Shown one piece after another: positions 33,932 through 42,691 of a DNA stretch of 64,000 bases. Location: assembly GCA_964390805.1 (NCBI GenBank), contig CAYMKL010000019.1, positions 9,352 through 73,351 of the forward strand, written 5' to 3'. Origin of the DNA: CAYMKL01 sp964390805. Lineage in GTDB: Bacteria > Chloroflexota > Anaerolineae > VGOG01. Under the pieces are notes generated by a model, which saw only the letters and a list, made by a program, of their open reading frames with translations, was not told where the DNA came from and did no database searches. A program made the position numbers and the translations under genes. The stretch's first letter is position 1. Each line of letters starts with the position of its first letter.

Positions 33932-36169
33932 ATGAAGAAGATATTTCTGATGCTGCTCATCGTGGCTCTGCTGCTGCCTTCTGGGCTGAGCGTGGCTTAC
34001 GCCTCCCCGCAGGCGCAAGAGCAGACCTACACCGTAAAGCTGGGCGACAACCTGTGGACCCTGGCGGAGAAGTACTTGGGTAACGGCCCAGCCTACTGGG
34101 CTATTGTTGACGCGACCAACGCCAAGCACGCAGAGGATTCGAGCTTCGCCTCGATCGAGAACCCTAGCCTGATCCACCCAGGGTGGAAGCTGGTGATTCC
34201 CGGACCGGGTTCGGGCATGGTCGTCGGCCAAGTGACGGACATGGGCGGCATTGACGACAAGAGCTTCAACCAGACCGCCTGGAAGGGCATCGAGGACGCT
34301 ATTGCAGACTTCGGCGTGGAGGGCAAGTACCTGGAGTCCCAGCAGCAAGCCGACTACGCCAAGAACCTCCAGCAGTTCCTGGCTGAAGACCTCGACCTGA
34401 TCATCACCGTGGGCTTCCTGTTGGGAGTGGACACCGCCATTACCGCTAAGGAGAATCCCGACACGAGCTTCGCCATTGTGGACTACGCCTATCCCGACTG
34501 CTGGCCTGGGGCGGTGCCTGGCAAGGACTGCGGTTCCGATGTGGAAATACCCAACGTCCTGGGCCTGACCTTCGCCACCGACGAGGCGGCGTTCCTGGCT
34601 GGCTACCTGGCGGCTGGGATGACCAAGACGGGCAAGGTGGGCACCTTCGGCGGCATCAATATCCCCACGGTGACCATCTTCATGAAGGGTCTCGAGGCCG
34701 GCGTCAAGTACTACAACCAGGAGTACGGGACCAGCGTGGAGGTACTGGGTTGGGACACTGCCTCGGATGAGGGTCTGTTCACTGGCAACTTCGAGTCCAC
34801 CGACGATGGACGCAGTTTCGCCGAGTCTCTGATTGACGAGGGCGCGGACATCATCCTGCCGGTGGCAGGGCCTGTGGGCCTGGGCTCTGCTGCGGCCTGC
34901 CAGGAGCGAGGAGCAATGCTCATTGGTGTGGACACCGACTGGTACGTGTCGGCCCCTGAGTTCAAAGAAGTGTATCTGACCAGCATCCTCAAGAACATTG
35001 ACGTGGCAGTGTACGACGCCACCGCCGCGGTGGTGGACGGCACCTTCAAAGGTGGGGGGGTGTACGTCGGAACGCTGGCCAATGATGGTGTGGGGATCTC
35101 CTCATTCCACGAGTTCGAGGATGATGTGCCTGCAGAGCTTGAGGCTGAGATCACACAGGCTAAAGAAGCTCTTATTGCTGGTGTGATCAGCGTAGACGGC
35201 GTCCTGGCGGGTCAGTTCGGTCCCGCTGCGGGAGACCTCGGAAGCCCCGAACGACCGATCCAGGTGCTGTTCGTGCCCTCGGTGGACGTGGGCGAGATCG
35301 TCTCCGGCGGCGAGGTCATGGCCAAGGCACTGACCGATGCCACCGGCCTGGAGTTCGAGGTGAGTGTGCCCACCAGCTACGCGGCCACCATTGAGGCCAT
35401 GTGTGCCTCACCTGAGGACACCATGGGCTTCATCCCGGCCTTGGGCTACACTCTCGCCAGTCAGAAGTGTGGCGTCGAAGTCGCCGCGGCCGCGGTGCGC
35501 TACGGCTGGTCCGTCTACTGGGCGCAGTTCCTCGTGGCGCGCGACAGCGACTACCAGACCCTGGAAGACCTGGCCGGCAAGAAGTGGGCCGTCCCCGATC
35601 TGGGCTCCACCTCTGGCTACCTGTTCCCCTCAGTCATGTTCCAGGAAGCCGGGATTGAGACTGGTGAGGTCATCGAAGCGGGTGGACACCCCCAGGCAGC
35701 TCTGGCGGTGTACAACGGCGAGGTTGACTTTGGCACCACCTACTTCAGCCCGCCACTCACCGATCCCCGCTGGCAGCCCGGCGACTCCCCCGAGCCGTAT
35801 GATCCCTTTGAAGTCGCCTTGAATGAGGCGGGCAGGACCTTCGCCGGCGACGTGCGCGTGCTCGACGCCCGCACCGCCGTGATTGAAACCGCTCCCGACA
35901 TCTTCCAGAAGGTCCGCATCATGATGCTGACCGACGCCATCCCCAATGACACTATGAGCTTCGGGCCCGATTTCCCGGACGCGCTCAAAGGTCTGATCGT
36001 TGCTGCGTTGGCCGAATTCATGGAGACTGACGCCTGCGAGGAGTCAATCTGCTCCGACCAGTTCTACAACTGGACCGGCCTGGATCCGATTGATGACGCC
36101 GCCTACGATGTCATTCGTAGGCTGATCCAAGGTCTGGGCTACACGGAGGAAGACATCTTCGGCGGATAG
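33932..36169 (+). CDS. LysM-BMP-PhnD fusion, putative ABC transporter binding protein
   Basis: The 745-residue secreted protein fuses three modules. A signal peptide (1-26, cleaved near AYA-S; no lipobox Cys) precedes a LysM domain at about 30-90 (QTYTVKLGDNLWTLAEKYLG). A BMP/PnrA-like class I binding domain spans about 95-420 (VTDMGGIDDKSFNQTAWKG, EADIILPVAGPVGLGSAAA-like core). A PhnD-like class II phosphonate/phosphate-type binding domain spans about 428-700 (IQVLFVPSVDVGEIVSGGE, LEDLAGKKWAVPDLGSTSG, AALAVYNGEVDFG). I start at ATG 33932 after AAGGAGAG. PhnC- and PhnE-type genes follow, so the PhnD domain probably docks with them. No BMP-type permease is nearby. The ligand is unknown; the BMP part may bind a nucleoside. 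Confidence 0.88.
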   Translation: MKKIFLMLLIVALLLPSGLSVAYASPQAQEQTYTVKLGDNLWTLAEKYLGNGPAYWAIVDATNAKHAEDSSFASIENPSLIHPGWKLVIPGPGSGMVVGQVTDMGGIDDKSFNQTAWKGIEDAIADFGVEGKYLESQQQADYAKNLQQFLAEDLDLIITVGFLLGVDTAITAKENPDTSFAIVDYAYPDCWPGAVPGKDCGSDVEIPNVLGLTFATDEAAFLAGYLAAGMTKTGKVGTFGGINIPTVTIFMKGLEAGVKYYNQEYGTSVEVLGWDTASDEGLFTGNFESTDDGRSFAESLIDEGADIILPVAGPVGLGSAAACQERGAMLIGVDTDWYVSAPEFKEVYLTSILKNIDVAVYDATAAVVDGTFKGGGVYVGTLANDGVGISSFHEFEDDVPAELEAEITQAKEALIAGVISVDGVLAGQFGPAAGDLGSPERPIQVLFVPSVDVGEIVSGGEVMAKALTDATGLEFEVSVPTSYAATIEAMCASPEDTMGFIPALGYTLASQKCGVEVAAAAVRYGWSVYWAQFLVARDSDYQTLEDLAGKKWAVPDLGSTSGYLFPSVMFQEAGIETGEVIEAGGHPQAALAVYNGEVDFGTTYFSPPLTDPRWQPGDSPEPYDPFEVALNEAGRTFAGDVRVLDARTAVIETAPDIFQKVRIMMLTDAIPNDTMSFGPDFPDALKGLIVAALAEFMETDACEESICSDQFYNWTGLDPIDDAAYDVIRRLIQGLGYTEEDIFGG

Positions 36170-36196
36170 TTCCTCAACATAGCAGCAAAGCTACGA

Positions 36197-36225
36197 ATTG
36201 GGCGGGGAGAGCATCCCCGCCCAAT
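36197..36225 (+). terminator. Strong hairpin after the binding-protein gene
   Basis: ATTGGGCGGGGA (36197-36208) and TCCCCGCCCAAT (36214-36225) form a perfect 12-base-pair stem with loop GAGCA, 27 bases after the stop. Without a T run it may be a 3' stabiliser or partial terminator that makes the binding protein more abundant than the ATPase and permease. Confidence 0.6.
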
Positions 36226-36241
36226 CTTCAAAATGTGCTTC

Positions 36242-36361
36242 GTGACTACTCACCCTCCCGCAGGTTTAGCCCTCTTTGGGTCGAAACTCGCTAATCCAGT
36301 TCTTGACTCAGGGGCAAAGCATCACCAATCGCAACCTGCGGGAGGGTGGCTAGGTAGTGAC
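36242..36361. mobile_element. MITE-like palindromic element, copy 2
   Basis: The left arm GTGACTACTCACCCTCCCGC plus AGGTT (36242-36266) matches the complement of the right arm (36333-36361) except for a few extra bases (GGCTA). It is the second copy of the element at 3045-3165, with a different inner sequence. Imperfect direct repeats of AATCTTCA and GCTTCG flank it on both sides. Confidence 0.75.
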
Positions 36362-36405
36362 GCCTAATCTTCAGAAAGCGCTTCGCACAGGGCAATCAGA
36401 AACCA

Positions 36406-36547
36406 GGCTTCGTCCTGAGGCCTGTCCTGAGAGTAGCCTAAGGGCTCAGCCCGAAGGGTTTTTCGCTTGATAGGGCATTGTGGGTGCTCCAGAACGTGGT
36501 AAGCTCCGCGACGTAGTCACTAGCTTGGCTCAGACGACGAAAAACCC
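36406..36547. repeat. Dispersed repeats upstream of phnC
   Basis: CTTCGTCCTGAGG and CCTGTCCTGAG, then GGGCTCAGCCCGAAGGG, belong to the CCTTCGAC/GCTCAGG family. GGGTTTTTCG (36456-36465) and CGAAAAACCC (36538-36547) form a perfect 10-base inverted repeat 72 bases apart, just ahead of the phnC start. No promoter could be fixed. Confidence 0.5.
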
Positions 36548-36577
36548 GGTTTCTCTATGTACGTCTAGGAGGGCAAC

Positions 36578-37330
36578 TTGCTTGAGGTCAAGAATCTAAC
36601 CAAGATCTACGACAACGAAGTGCTCGCGCTGGATGATGTGAGCTTCAGTGCGCTGAAGGGCAAGTTCACGGCAGTGATTGGGTTGAGCGGTTCCGGCAAG
36701 AGCACGCTGTTGCGATGCATCAACCGCCTGGTTGAACCGACAGCCGGCCAGGTGATCTGGGACGGCACGGACATCACGGCTGCTGCACAGGAGGATTTGC
36801 GTTTGATCCGCCGCCGGATTGGCATGATCTTCCAGCAGTTCAACCTGGTGACGCGCTCCAGTGTCCTGACCAATGTCCTTTCGGGACGTTTGGGCTACGT
36901 CAATCCCCTATGGAGTCTCTTCAACTACTTTCCCAAAGAAGACATCAGCAAGGCGATGGCCAGCCTGGAGCGAGTGGACATTGCCGACAAGGCCCATAAT
37001 CGAGCCGACGAGCTGAGCGGCGGGCAGCAGCAACGGGTGGGCGTCGCCCGAGCCTTGATGCAGGACCCCGAGCTCTTGCTGGCCGACGAACCAGTGGCCA
37101 GCCTGGACCCCGTGCTGGCTCACAGCATCATGAGAATTCTGAAACGGCTCAACGAGGAAGACGGAATCACCGTGATTTGCAGCCTGCACTTCTTGGACCT
37201 GGTGCAGCAATACGCTGACAGAGCCATTGCCCTGAACGATGGCCAGCTGGTCTTCGATGGCTTGCCTCACGAGATTGACGATGAGCGGTTCAAAGAGATC
37301 TACGGCCAAGAAGCCGAACGCATAGGATAG
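36578..37330 (+). CDS. phnC: Phosphonate-type ABC transporter ATPase, PhnC-like
   Basis: The 250-residue ATPase has Walker A VIGLSGSGKSTLLRCINRL, Q-loop IFQQFNLV, signature ELSGGQQQRVGVARAL, Walker B ELLLADEPVASLDP and H-loop VICSLHFLDLVQQYADR. The NVLSGRLGYVNPLWSLF segment is typical of PhnC. The start is TTG 36578 with GGAGGG upstream. The permease gene begins 6 bases after the stop. It lies 408 bases after the fusion binding-protein gene, across a hairpin, a MITE-like element and other repeats. Confidence 0.93.
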   Translation: MLEVKNLTKIYDNEVLALDDVSFSALKGKFTAVIGLSGSGKSTLLRCINRLVEPTAGQVIWDGTDITAAAQEDLRLIRRRIGMIFQQFNLVTRSSVLTNVLSGRLGYVNPLWSLFNYFPKEDISKAMASLERVDIADKAHNRADELSGGQQQRVGVARALMQDPELLLADEPVASLDPVLAHSIMRILKRLNEEDGITVICSLHFLDLVQQYADRAIALNDGQLVFDGLPHEIDDERFKEIYGQEAERIG

Positions 37331-37335
37331 CAATC

Positions 37336-39204
37336 ATGACCCAAGATCAAAATTCAAGACCACCCCTTCGACCGCGCTCAGGGCAAGGCTCAGGACAGGT
37401 CTGGCGTTCTCTTGCTACTTTTCTCGCCGTGGTAGTTATCGTTGTTGTCTATGCCTACGGTTTTCAAGTCACCAAGGTTGACCTGGAAAAACCCAGAGAA
37501 GAGCGACGCCAGACCCAGTTGACCAACATTATCCGTGGCCTGGTACGACCTCGCCTGGTTGAATACGAAGAGGAGCGCCTGGAAATAGACGCGCCGGTCA
37601 TGATGCCCTGTGACGATCAGGTGCCATTGCCGCCGGTGGACACGTCCGGGCGCTACATCGAGCTGACCCCCAATTGTGTGGAGCTGGGGGGAGAAGTGAC
37701 GGTCAGTGGCTACAACTATGAGCCGGGTGAAACGGTGTTTCTGTACTTTGTCCCTGAGGCGGCCAGTATCCACGACCAGGTAGAATTGCGCCTGGCCCAG
37801 GATGCCATTAAAACTGACTCGCAGGGGCAGTTCACCTACGTGGCTGAGATGAGAAAAGACCGGCCATCTGATGAGCCACAGATCGTGCGGGCGGTGACTA
37901 AGATTCGCTCGGGCCTGCCCAAACCCAGCAATACACTGAAGGACACGATTGACAAAATCATCGAAACCGTTTTCCTGGCTCTCATTGCTACTACAATAGG
38001 CACGGCCCTGGCTATTCCCATCAGCTTCTTGGCTGCTCGTAATCTAATGAGCACCATGGTCAGCCCTTTTGGTAGTGTTATGGCTGGCATACTGATCGCG
38101 CCTTTGGGTGGGGCGCTGGGCTTAAGACTGTTTGGCTGGTTGACGGGCTTGGCGGACGACCTGACACAGAATTTAGCCCTGGGCGTGGCCTTGCTAGTAG
38201 CCAGTATAGTTGTTGTGTGGCTGCTCATCAGGTTGCTCTCTCGCGATTATCATGGGCGGTTTGCTGCCTGGCGACGAGGAGGATTGGGCCTGCTGGCCGT
38301 GTCTCTCGTCGCTCTTGCGCTGGGCTTGCTGGCGACATTGGGCATGAAGCTGGGTGTGTGGTTGCAGGCGGAGTTGGGCCCGTTCGGTTTTCTCGGAAAT
38401 TTCGTCTTCATCCTCTCCGATTTGATCGTGACCTTTTTGCCGCTGCTGGGTGGGCTAATCGGGCTGTCCATCTCGAATTCATTGGCCTCTTCACTCTTTG
38501 GCCGCTTCCTGCGCACGGCCAAACCGCCTGTGGCCAAAGCGTTCACAGCAGTTGTCGCTACTTTGGCTGGCGCGTTGCTGGCGGCCACCGTGGTGGCCAT
38601 TGTTGCCTGGCTCTACAAGGTCGAGAACCTGGTCGGATTTGTCGGTGTGCCGGCCGTGGTGGTGGGCGCGTTCTTTCTTGTGATTAGCCTCATCATTGAC
38701 GTGCAGCGGCCTGTGCCCACCGGTACAGTCATCTACAATGTCACTCGCACCATTCTCAATACCTTGCGATCCATTGAGCCGTTGATCATGGTGGTGGCCT
38801 TCGCCGTGTGGGTGGGCATTGGTCCCTTTGCCGGCGTGCTGGCCCTGGCGTTGCACACCATCGCCGCCCTCGGCAAGCTCTATTCGGAGCAAGTGGAGAA
38901 CATCATGGTTGGCCCCATCGAAGCGGTGACGGCCACCGGCGCCAACCGCTTGCAGACCATCGCCTACGCCGTCATCCCCCAGATCGTACCCCCCTACATC
39001 GCCTTCACCATCTATCGTTGGGACATCAACGTGCGCATGTCCACCATCATCGGCTTCGGCGGTGGGGGAGGCATTGGCTTCCTGGTGCAGCAGAACCTGA
39101 ACCTGCTAAAATACCGCGACGCCAGCGTGCAGATGATCGCCATCGCCATCGTGGTGGCCACGCTGGACTTCGCCAGTGCTAAGGTGAGGGAGCGGATTAT
39201 CTAA
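37336..39204 (+). CDS. phnE: Phosphonate-type ABC transporter permease with extracellular domain, PhnE-like
   Basis: At 622 residues it is more than twice the usual PhnE length. After TM1 (about 31-48, LATFLAVVVIVVVYAYGF) comes an extracellular beta-rich domain of about 150 residues with CVELGGEVTVSGYNYEPGETVFLYFVP. The permease core follows, with two groups of membrane segments, AALGKLYSEQVENI (coupling-loop region) and RWDINVRMSTIIGFGGGGGIG near the end. The first ~25 residues include PPLRPRSGQGSGQ, encoded by a dispersed CCTTCGACCGCGCTCAGG-type repeat. The extra domain could contact the LysM-BMP-PhnD protein or the cell wall. A broken homologous 3' end lies at 54390-54567. Confidence 0.88.
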   Translation: MTQDQNSRPPLRPRSGQGSGQVWRSLATFLAVVVIVVVYAYGFQVTKVDLEKPREERRQTQLTNIIRGLVRPRLVEYEEERLEIDAPVMMPCDDQVPLPPVDTSGRYIELTPNCVELGGEVTVSGYNYEPGETVFLYFVPEAASIHDQVELRLAQDAIKTDSQGQFTYVAEMRKDRPSDEPQIVRAVTKIRSGLPKPSNTLKDTIDKIIETVFLALIATTIGTALAIPISFLAARNLMSTMVSPFGSVMAGILIAPLGGALGLRLFGWLTGLADDLTQNLALGVALLVASIVVVWLLIRLLSRDYHGRFAAWRRGGLGLLAVSLVALALGLLATLGMKLGVWLQAELGPFGFLGNFVFILSDLIVTFLPLLGGLIGLSISNSLASSLFGRFLRTAKPPVAKAFTAVVATLAGALLAATVVAIVAWLYKVENLVGFVGVPAVVVGAFFLVISLIIDVQRPVPTGTVIYNVTRTILNTLRSIEPLIMVVAFAVWVGIGPFAGVLALALHTIAALGKLYSEQVENIMVGPIEAVTATGANRLQTIAYAVIPQIVPPYIAFTIYRWDINVRMSTIIGFGGGGGIGFLVQQNLNLLKYRDASVQMIAIAIVVATLDFASAKVRERII

Positions 39205-39241
39205 GTGGGGTGGCTGGGTTGCCAAATGCTGATTCAAGAGA

Positions 39242-39277
39242 ACGGGGCTGTCCCGGGTTTGGGACAGCCCCGTTTTT
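39242..39277 (+). terminator. Strong intrinsic terminator after phnE
   Basis: ACGGGGCTGTCCC (39242-39254) and GGGACAGCCCCGT (39261-39273) form a perfect 13-base-pair stem followed by TTTTT. It ends the transporter operon ahead of the convergent amidase gene. Confidence 0.93.
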
Positions 39278-39317
39278 GCTTGCGACGTGTCATGCTCTGA
39301 TGGTAGCTCTAATTCGT

Positions 39318-40745
39318 CTAGGGGGGTGGCCGCTGCCATCCGCCTAAAGCACTCTCGATGTGTTGAGCCACCGCCAAAGCCACGTCCTCCCGCCAGGGAC
39401 CAGCCACCACCTGCACACCGATGGGCAGACCTTCGGCTGAACTTCCAGCGCGAACAGCCACGGAAGGCCAGCCAGCCATGCTGTAGGGCTTGGTGTAGGC
39501 GGTCACGCCCTGGGGCGGAAAATCATCGTGCATCGTGGCGCCGTGAGGCAGCGCCGGGTAGGGATCAACAGGGCAAAGGACAACATCATAACGTTCCAGG
39601 AACTCCAGCATCTCGCCCCGGCACAGATCCCACTTCCACGTCCAGGCCAGGAATTCGGAAGCTGACATAAAATCGCCAGGTTGCTCAACTTGGGCTTCCT
39701 GCAGCCAGAGACCGACATGGCGGTGGAGATCGTCAGGGAACATTGGCTTGTCTTCAAGAAACTCTCGGAACATCCCGCATTGCTCTGCCTCCCGATTGGC
39801 GCGCCAAAGAGCGTCTGCGATCTCCATCATCTTGGCGAGACCAGGCGGGCACTCCTCGACCACTGCTATCCCAAGATCAGACAGCACCTGGGCAGCGTTC
39901 CTGACCACCTCCACCGTTGCCGGTGTAGCAGGATAGATACCGTTATAGGTGTGAAATGCTACTCGCAGGCTCTGTAATTCTACCGTCTTGTAATCGCCCA
40001 GTGGCACCGGGACAACCGACGGGTCGAGCCCATCCGGGCCGGAGATGATCTGCAGGGACAAGGCCAGGTCTTCTACAAATCGGGCCATCGGGCCAATACG
40101 CGCAGTGTCGAAGGCGCCGCCGTAGGGTGGGATGTGACCTGTACGCGGCACGCGTCCCATGGTTGGATTCAGGCCAGCGATGCCACACAAATGGGCAGGG
40201 CCTCGGATGCTTCCCCCGAAATCGCTGCCCAAGCCCAAGGGTGACCCACCCGCAGCGATGATAGCCACTTCGCCACCGCTGCTGCCGCCCGTGGACCGAG
40301 TGAGATCATAAGGATTGTTCGTCCGTCCATGCACTTGATTGTCGGTATCGCCGCTCCCGCACAGCTCGGTGCAGTTGGTTTTGCCCAACAGGATAGCGCC
40401 GGCAGCGCGCATGCGCGCCACGGCCGTCGCATCTTGCTGTGGGATGAAATACTTTCGCCCGAGCGTGCCGGCGGTGGTGATCACGCCTTTCACGCACAGC
40501 GAGTCTTTGACCGTCATCGGCACACCATGCAGTGGCCCTTTGACCTCGCCACGGGCCAGCGCGGCATCGAGCTGGCGAGCTTCTGTCCGGGCCTCCTCAT
40601 CCCTCAGTAGCACGACGGCGTTCAGCTTTGGATTCACCTCTGCGATCCGGCGCAAGTGAGCATCCACTACCTCCAGCGAGGAAAGCTCTTTGGCACGGAT
40701 GGCTTCCGCTAACTTCTTTGCCGACCAGTAGAATATCTCATCCAT
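39318..40745 (-). CDS. Amidase-signature family hydrolase
   Basis: The 475-residue protein belongs to the amidase-signature family: general-base Lys in MTVKDSLCVKG, the cis-Ser in LGLGSDFGGSIRGPA and the nucleophile in STGGSSGGEVAI. It is a stand-alone amidase rather than GatA; no gatB or gatC is nearby. I choose ATG 40745 because GGAGGA lies 6 bases upstream; ATG 40751 abuts that site. It follows the DppC-type permease by 25 bases, so it probably hydrolyses an amide or peptide imported by that transporter. The substrate is unknown. Confidence 0.88.
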   Translation of the reverse strand: MDEIFYWSAKKLAEAIRAKELSSLEVVDAHLRRIAEVNPKLNAVVLLRDEEARTEARQLDAALARGEVKGPLHGVPMTVKDSLCVKGVITTAGTLGRKYFIPQQDATAVARMRAAGAILLGKTNCTELCGSGDTDNQVHGRTNNPYDLTRSTGGSSGGEVAIIAAGGSPLGLGSDFGGSIRGPAHLCGIAGLNPTMGRVPRTGHIPPYGGAFDTARIGPMARFVEDLALSLQIISGPDGLDPSVVPVPLGDYKTVELQSLRVAFHTYNGIYPATPATVEVVRNAAQVLSDLGIAVVEECPPGLAKMMEIADALWRANREAEQCGMFREFLEDKPMFPDDLHRHVGLWLQEAQVEQPGDFMSASEFLAWTWKWDLCRGEMLEFLERYDVVLCPVDPYPALPHGATMHDDFPPQGVTAYTKPYSMAGWPSVAVRAGSSAEGLPIGVQVVAGPWREDVALAVAQHIESALGGWQRPPP

Positions 40746-40770
40746 GTACATTCCTCCTTGCCCTCGCTGC

Positions 40771-41619
40771 TCATAACCTCGATCTCGTATCCGACATGTC
40801 CTGCAATCCATCTCCCAGCAGGTTGAAGCCCAATACAGTCAGCACGATGGCCAGGCCGGGGAAGAGAACGATGTGCGGTGCAGCGAAGATTGCGCCGCGC
40901 CCCTGTCCAAGCATGGCTCCCCACTCCGGGGTCGGCGGCTGCGCTCCCAATCCCAGGAAGCTGAGCCCCGCCGCCTCCAGAATCGCGGTGCCAATCCCAA
41001 GCGTTGCCTGTACTTGCAGAGGGATCAAGCAACTGGGCAGGATGTGCCGCCACAACAGGCGACCGGGCGGGACGCCGATGGCTCGCGCTGCCACGATGTA
41101 GTCTCGCTCCTTGGCCGCCAACACGCCGACGCGCATCAGGCGGGCGTAGGTCGGAATGGCGGTGAAGGCCACCGCGTACAGCACGTTGGTCAGCCCGCGG
41201 CCCAGGATGACGATGATGGCAATGGCCAGCAGCAAGGTGGGAAATGCCTGCATCACGTCCATGAGGCTCATGATCAGACCGTCTGCCCAGCTACCCCGAT
41301 AACCGGCCATAGCCCCCAATAACCCGCCTGCGACCACGGCCAGCAAGACGGAGGTCACACCCACTCGCAAGGAGAGCCGAGCACCGCAAATGATCCTGCT
41401 CAGGTTGTCGCGCCCCAGCTCGTCTAGTCCCAGGAGATGCTGGGCGGACGGCGGCTGCCTTCGCTCCAGAAGATGTTGCTCCAAAGGGTCGTGCGGGGCC
41501 AGCTGGGGGGCGAACAGGGCGGTGAGAGAAACACAGGCCAGGATCGCCAGCCCAGCCACGGCTCGCCCATTCCGTAGAAACCAAGGCCAGCGCCCCTTCG
41601 TGTTCAACGTCTCATTCAT
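40771..41619 (-). CDS. Dipeptide/oligopeptide-type ABC transporter permease, DppC-like
   Basis: The 282-residue protein has an N-terminal membrane segment (AVAGLAILACVSLTALFAP), the DPLEQHLLERRQPPSAQHLLG-DELGRD-type periplasmic segment of DppC/OppC, about five more membrane segments and the EAA loop ARAIGVPPGRLLWRHILPS. Its start overlaps the end of the DppB-like gene by 8 bases, the normal dppB-dppC arrangement. It should form the heterodimeric channel with that protein. No ATPase genes (dppD/dppF) are in the window. Confidence 0.92.
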   Translation of the reverse strand: MNETLNTKGRWPWFLRNGRAVAGLAILACVSLTALFAPQLAPHDPLEQHLLERRQPPSAQHLLGLDELGRDNLSRIICGARLSLRVGVTSVLLAVVAGGLLGAMAGYRGSWADGLIMSLMDVMQAFPTLLLAIAIIVILGRGLTNVLYAVAFTAIPTYARLMRVGVLAAKERDYIVAARAIGVPPGRLLWRHILPSCLIPLQVQATLGIGTAILEAAGLSFLGLGAQPPTPEWGAMLGQGRGAIFAAPHIVLFPGLAIVLTVLGFNLLGDGLQDMSDTRSRL

Positions 41620-42631
41620 AGCGGATGCGAGGGTCCAGATAGGCGTAGCAGACGTCGGTCGCCAGGTTGATCAGCACAAAGAGCAGGGCGGCGACCAGCA
41701 CCACGCCCTGGACCATCGGGTAGTCGCGGGCCAGCACCCGGTCCACGATGAGCTGGCCCATGCCAGGCCAGGAAAAGATGGTCTCGGTCAGGATGGCGCC
41801 GGAGAACAGGCTGCCCAGTTGCAGCCCGATCACGGTCAGGATCGGCGGCCAGGCGTTCCTCATGGCGTGACTCCCAAGCACGGCTCGCTCCGACAGGCCC
41901 TTGGCCCGCGCGGTGCGAACGTGGTCCTCAGCCAGTGCATCCAGCAGGCAGGAGCGAGTCATGCGGACGATGACCGCCAGGGGCACCGTGCTCAGCGTTA
42001 TCGCGGGCAGGGCTAGGTGCCGCAGCGCGTCGGCAAGGGCGGTGAGATTGGTGGTGAGAATACTGTCCAGGATGTAGAAGTGAGTGATTGGCTCTAGCTC
42101 GATCCCGATGGTCAGCCGACCGGAAGGGGGCAGCCAGCCCAGCCGGTAGCCAAAGAGATGGCCGAGCAGCAACCCGAGCCAGAACAAAGGCATGGACACC
42201 CCGATCAGCGTCCCCCCGCTGGCGAGCAGGTCAAGGAAGGAATGGCGACGGTAAGCGGCCAGGACGCCGAGAGGTATGCCCACCACACAGGCGATGACCA
42301 TGGCCGCCAAACCTAGCTCAATGGTGGCTGGAAGCCTTTGGGCGAGCTCAGTGATCACCGGCAGGTTGGTCTTGATCGCCTGCCCCCAGTCGCCGCGAAC
42401 AAGGCTCCCCACGTAGCGCAGGTATTGGGCGAGAAGCGGCTGATCCAGCCCCCTTTCCGTCCGGAACCGCTCCACTTGCGCTGCGGTGGCGTGCTCGCCC
42501 AGCATCACCTGCACCGGATCGCCGGGGATGAGCCGCAGCAGGGCGAAGGTGAAGAGCGAGAGGCCCAGCAGTGTGGGCAGTAGCAGGGCCATGCGTCGGG
42601 CGATGTGTCGCGTCACGCTCGATCTCCTCAT
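41612..42631 (-). CDS. Dipeptide/oligopeptide-type ABC transporter permease, DppB-like
   Basis: The 339-residue permease opens with an N-terminal membrane helix (ALLLPTLLGLSLFTFALLRL) and the family hallmark IPGDPVQVMLGEHA, followed by QPLLAQYLRYVGSLVRGDWG. The EAA loop TARAKGLSERAVLGSHAMRNAW and a C-terminal VDVCYAYLDPRIRY-like tail (TDVCYAYLDPRIRYE) complete the DppB pattern. It is located between the binding-protein gene (60 bases upstream, with a hairpin) and the DppC-like gene. Confidence 0.93.
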   Translation of the reverse strand: MRRSSVTRHIARRMALLLPTLLGLSLFTFALLRLIPGDPVQVMLGEHATAAQVERFRTERGLDQPLLAQYLRYVGSLVRGDWGQAIKTNLPVITELAQRLPATIELGLAAMVIACVVGIPLGVLAAYRRHSFLDLLASGGTLIGVSMPLFWLGLLLGHLFGYRLGWLPPSGRLTIGIELEPITHFYILDSILTTNLTALADALRHLALPAITLSTVPLAVIVRMTRSCLLDALAEDHVRTARAKGLSERAVLGSHAMRNAWPPILTVIGLQLGSLFSGAILTETIFSWPGMGQLIVDRVLARDYPMVQGVVLVAALLFVLINLATDVCYAYLDPRIRYE

Positions 42632-42640
42632 AACCCAAAC

Positions 42641-42669
42641 GTGCGACGCGCCTCGGAGGTGCGTCGCAC
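42641..42669 (-). promoter_or_regulatory. Intercistronic hairpin between binding protein and permease genes
   Basis: GTGCGACGC (42641-42649) and GCGTCGCAC (42661-42669) form a perfect stem, continued by CCT/AGG around a 3-base loop. Such hairpins after a binding-protein gene commonly raise its mRNA stability relative to the permease genes. There is no T run. Confidence 0.7.
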
Positions 42670-42691
42670 GCTGATCATCGTGCCAGACAAG

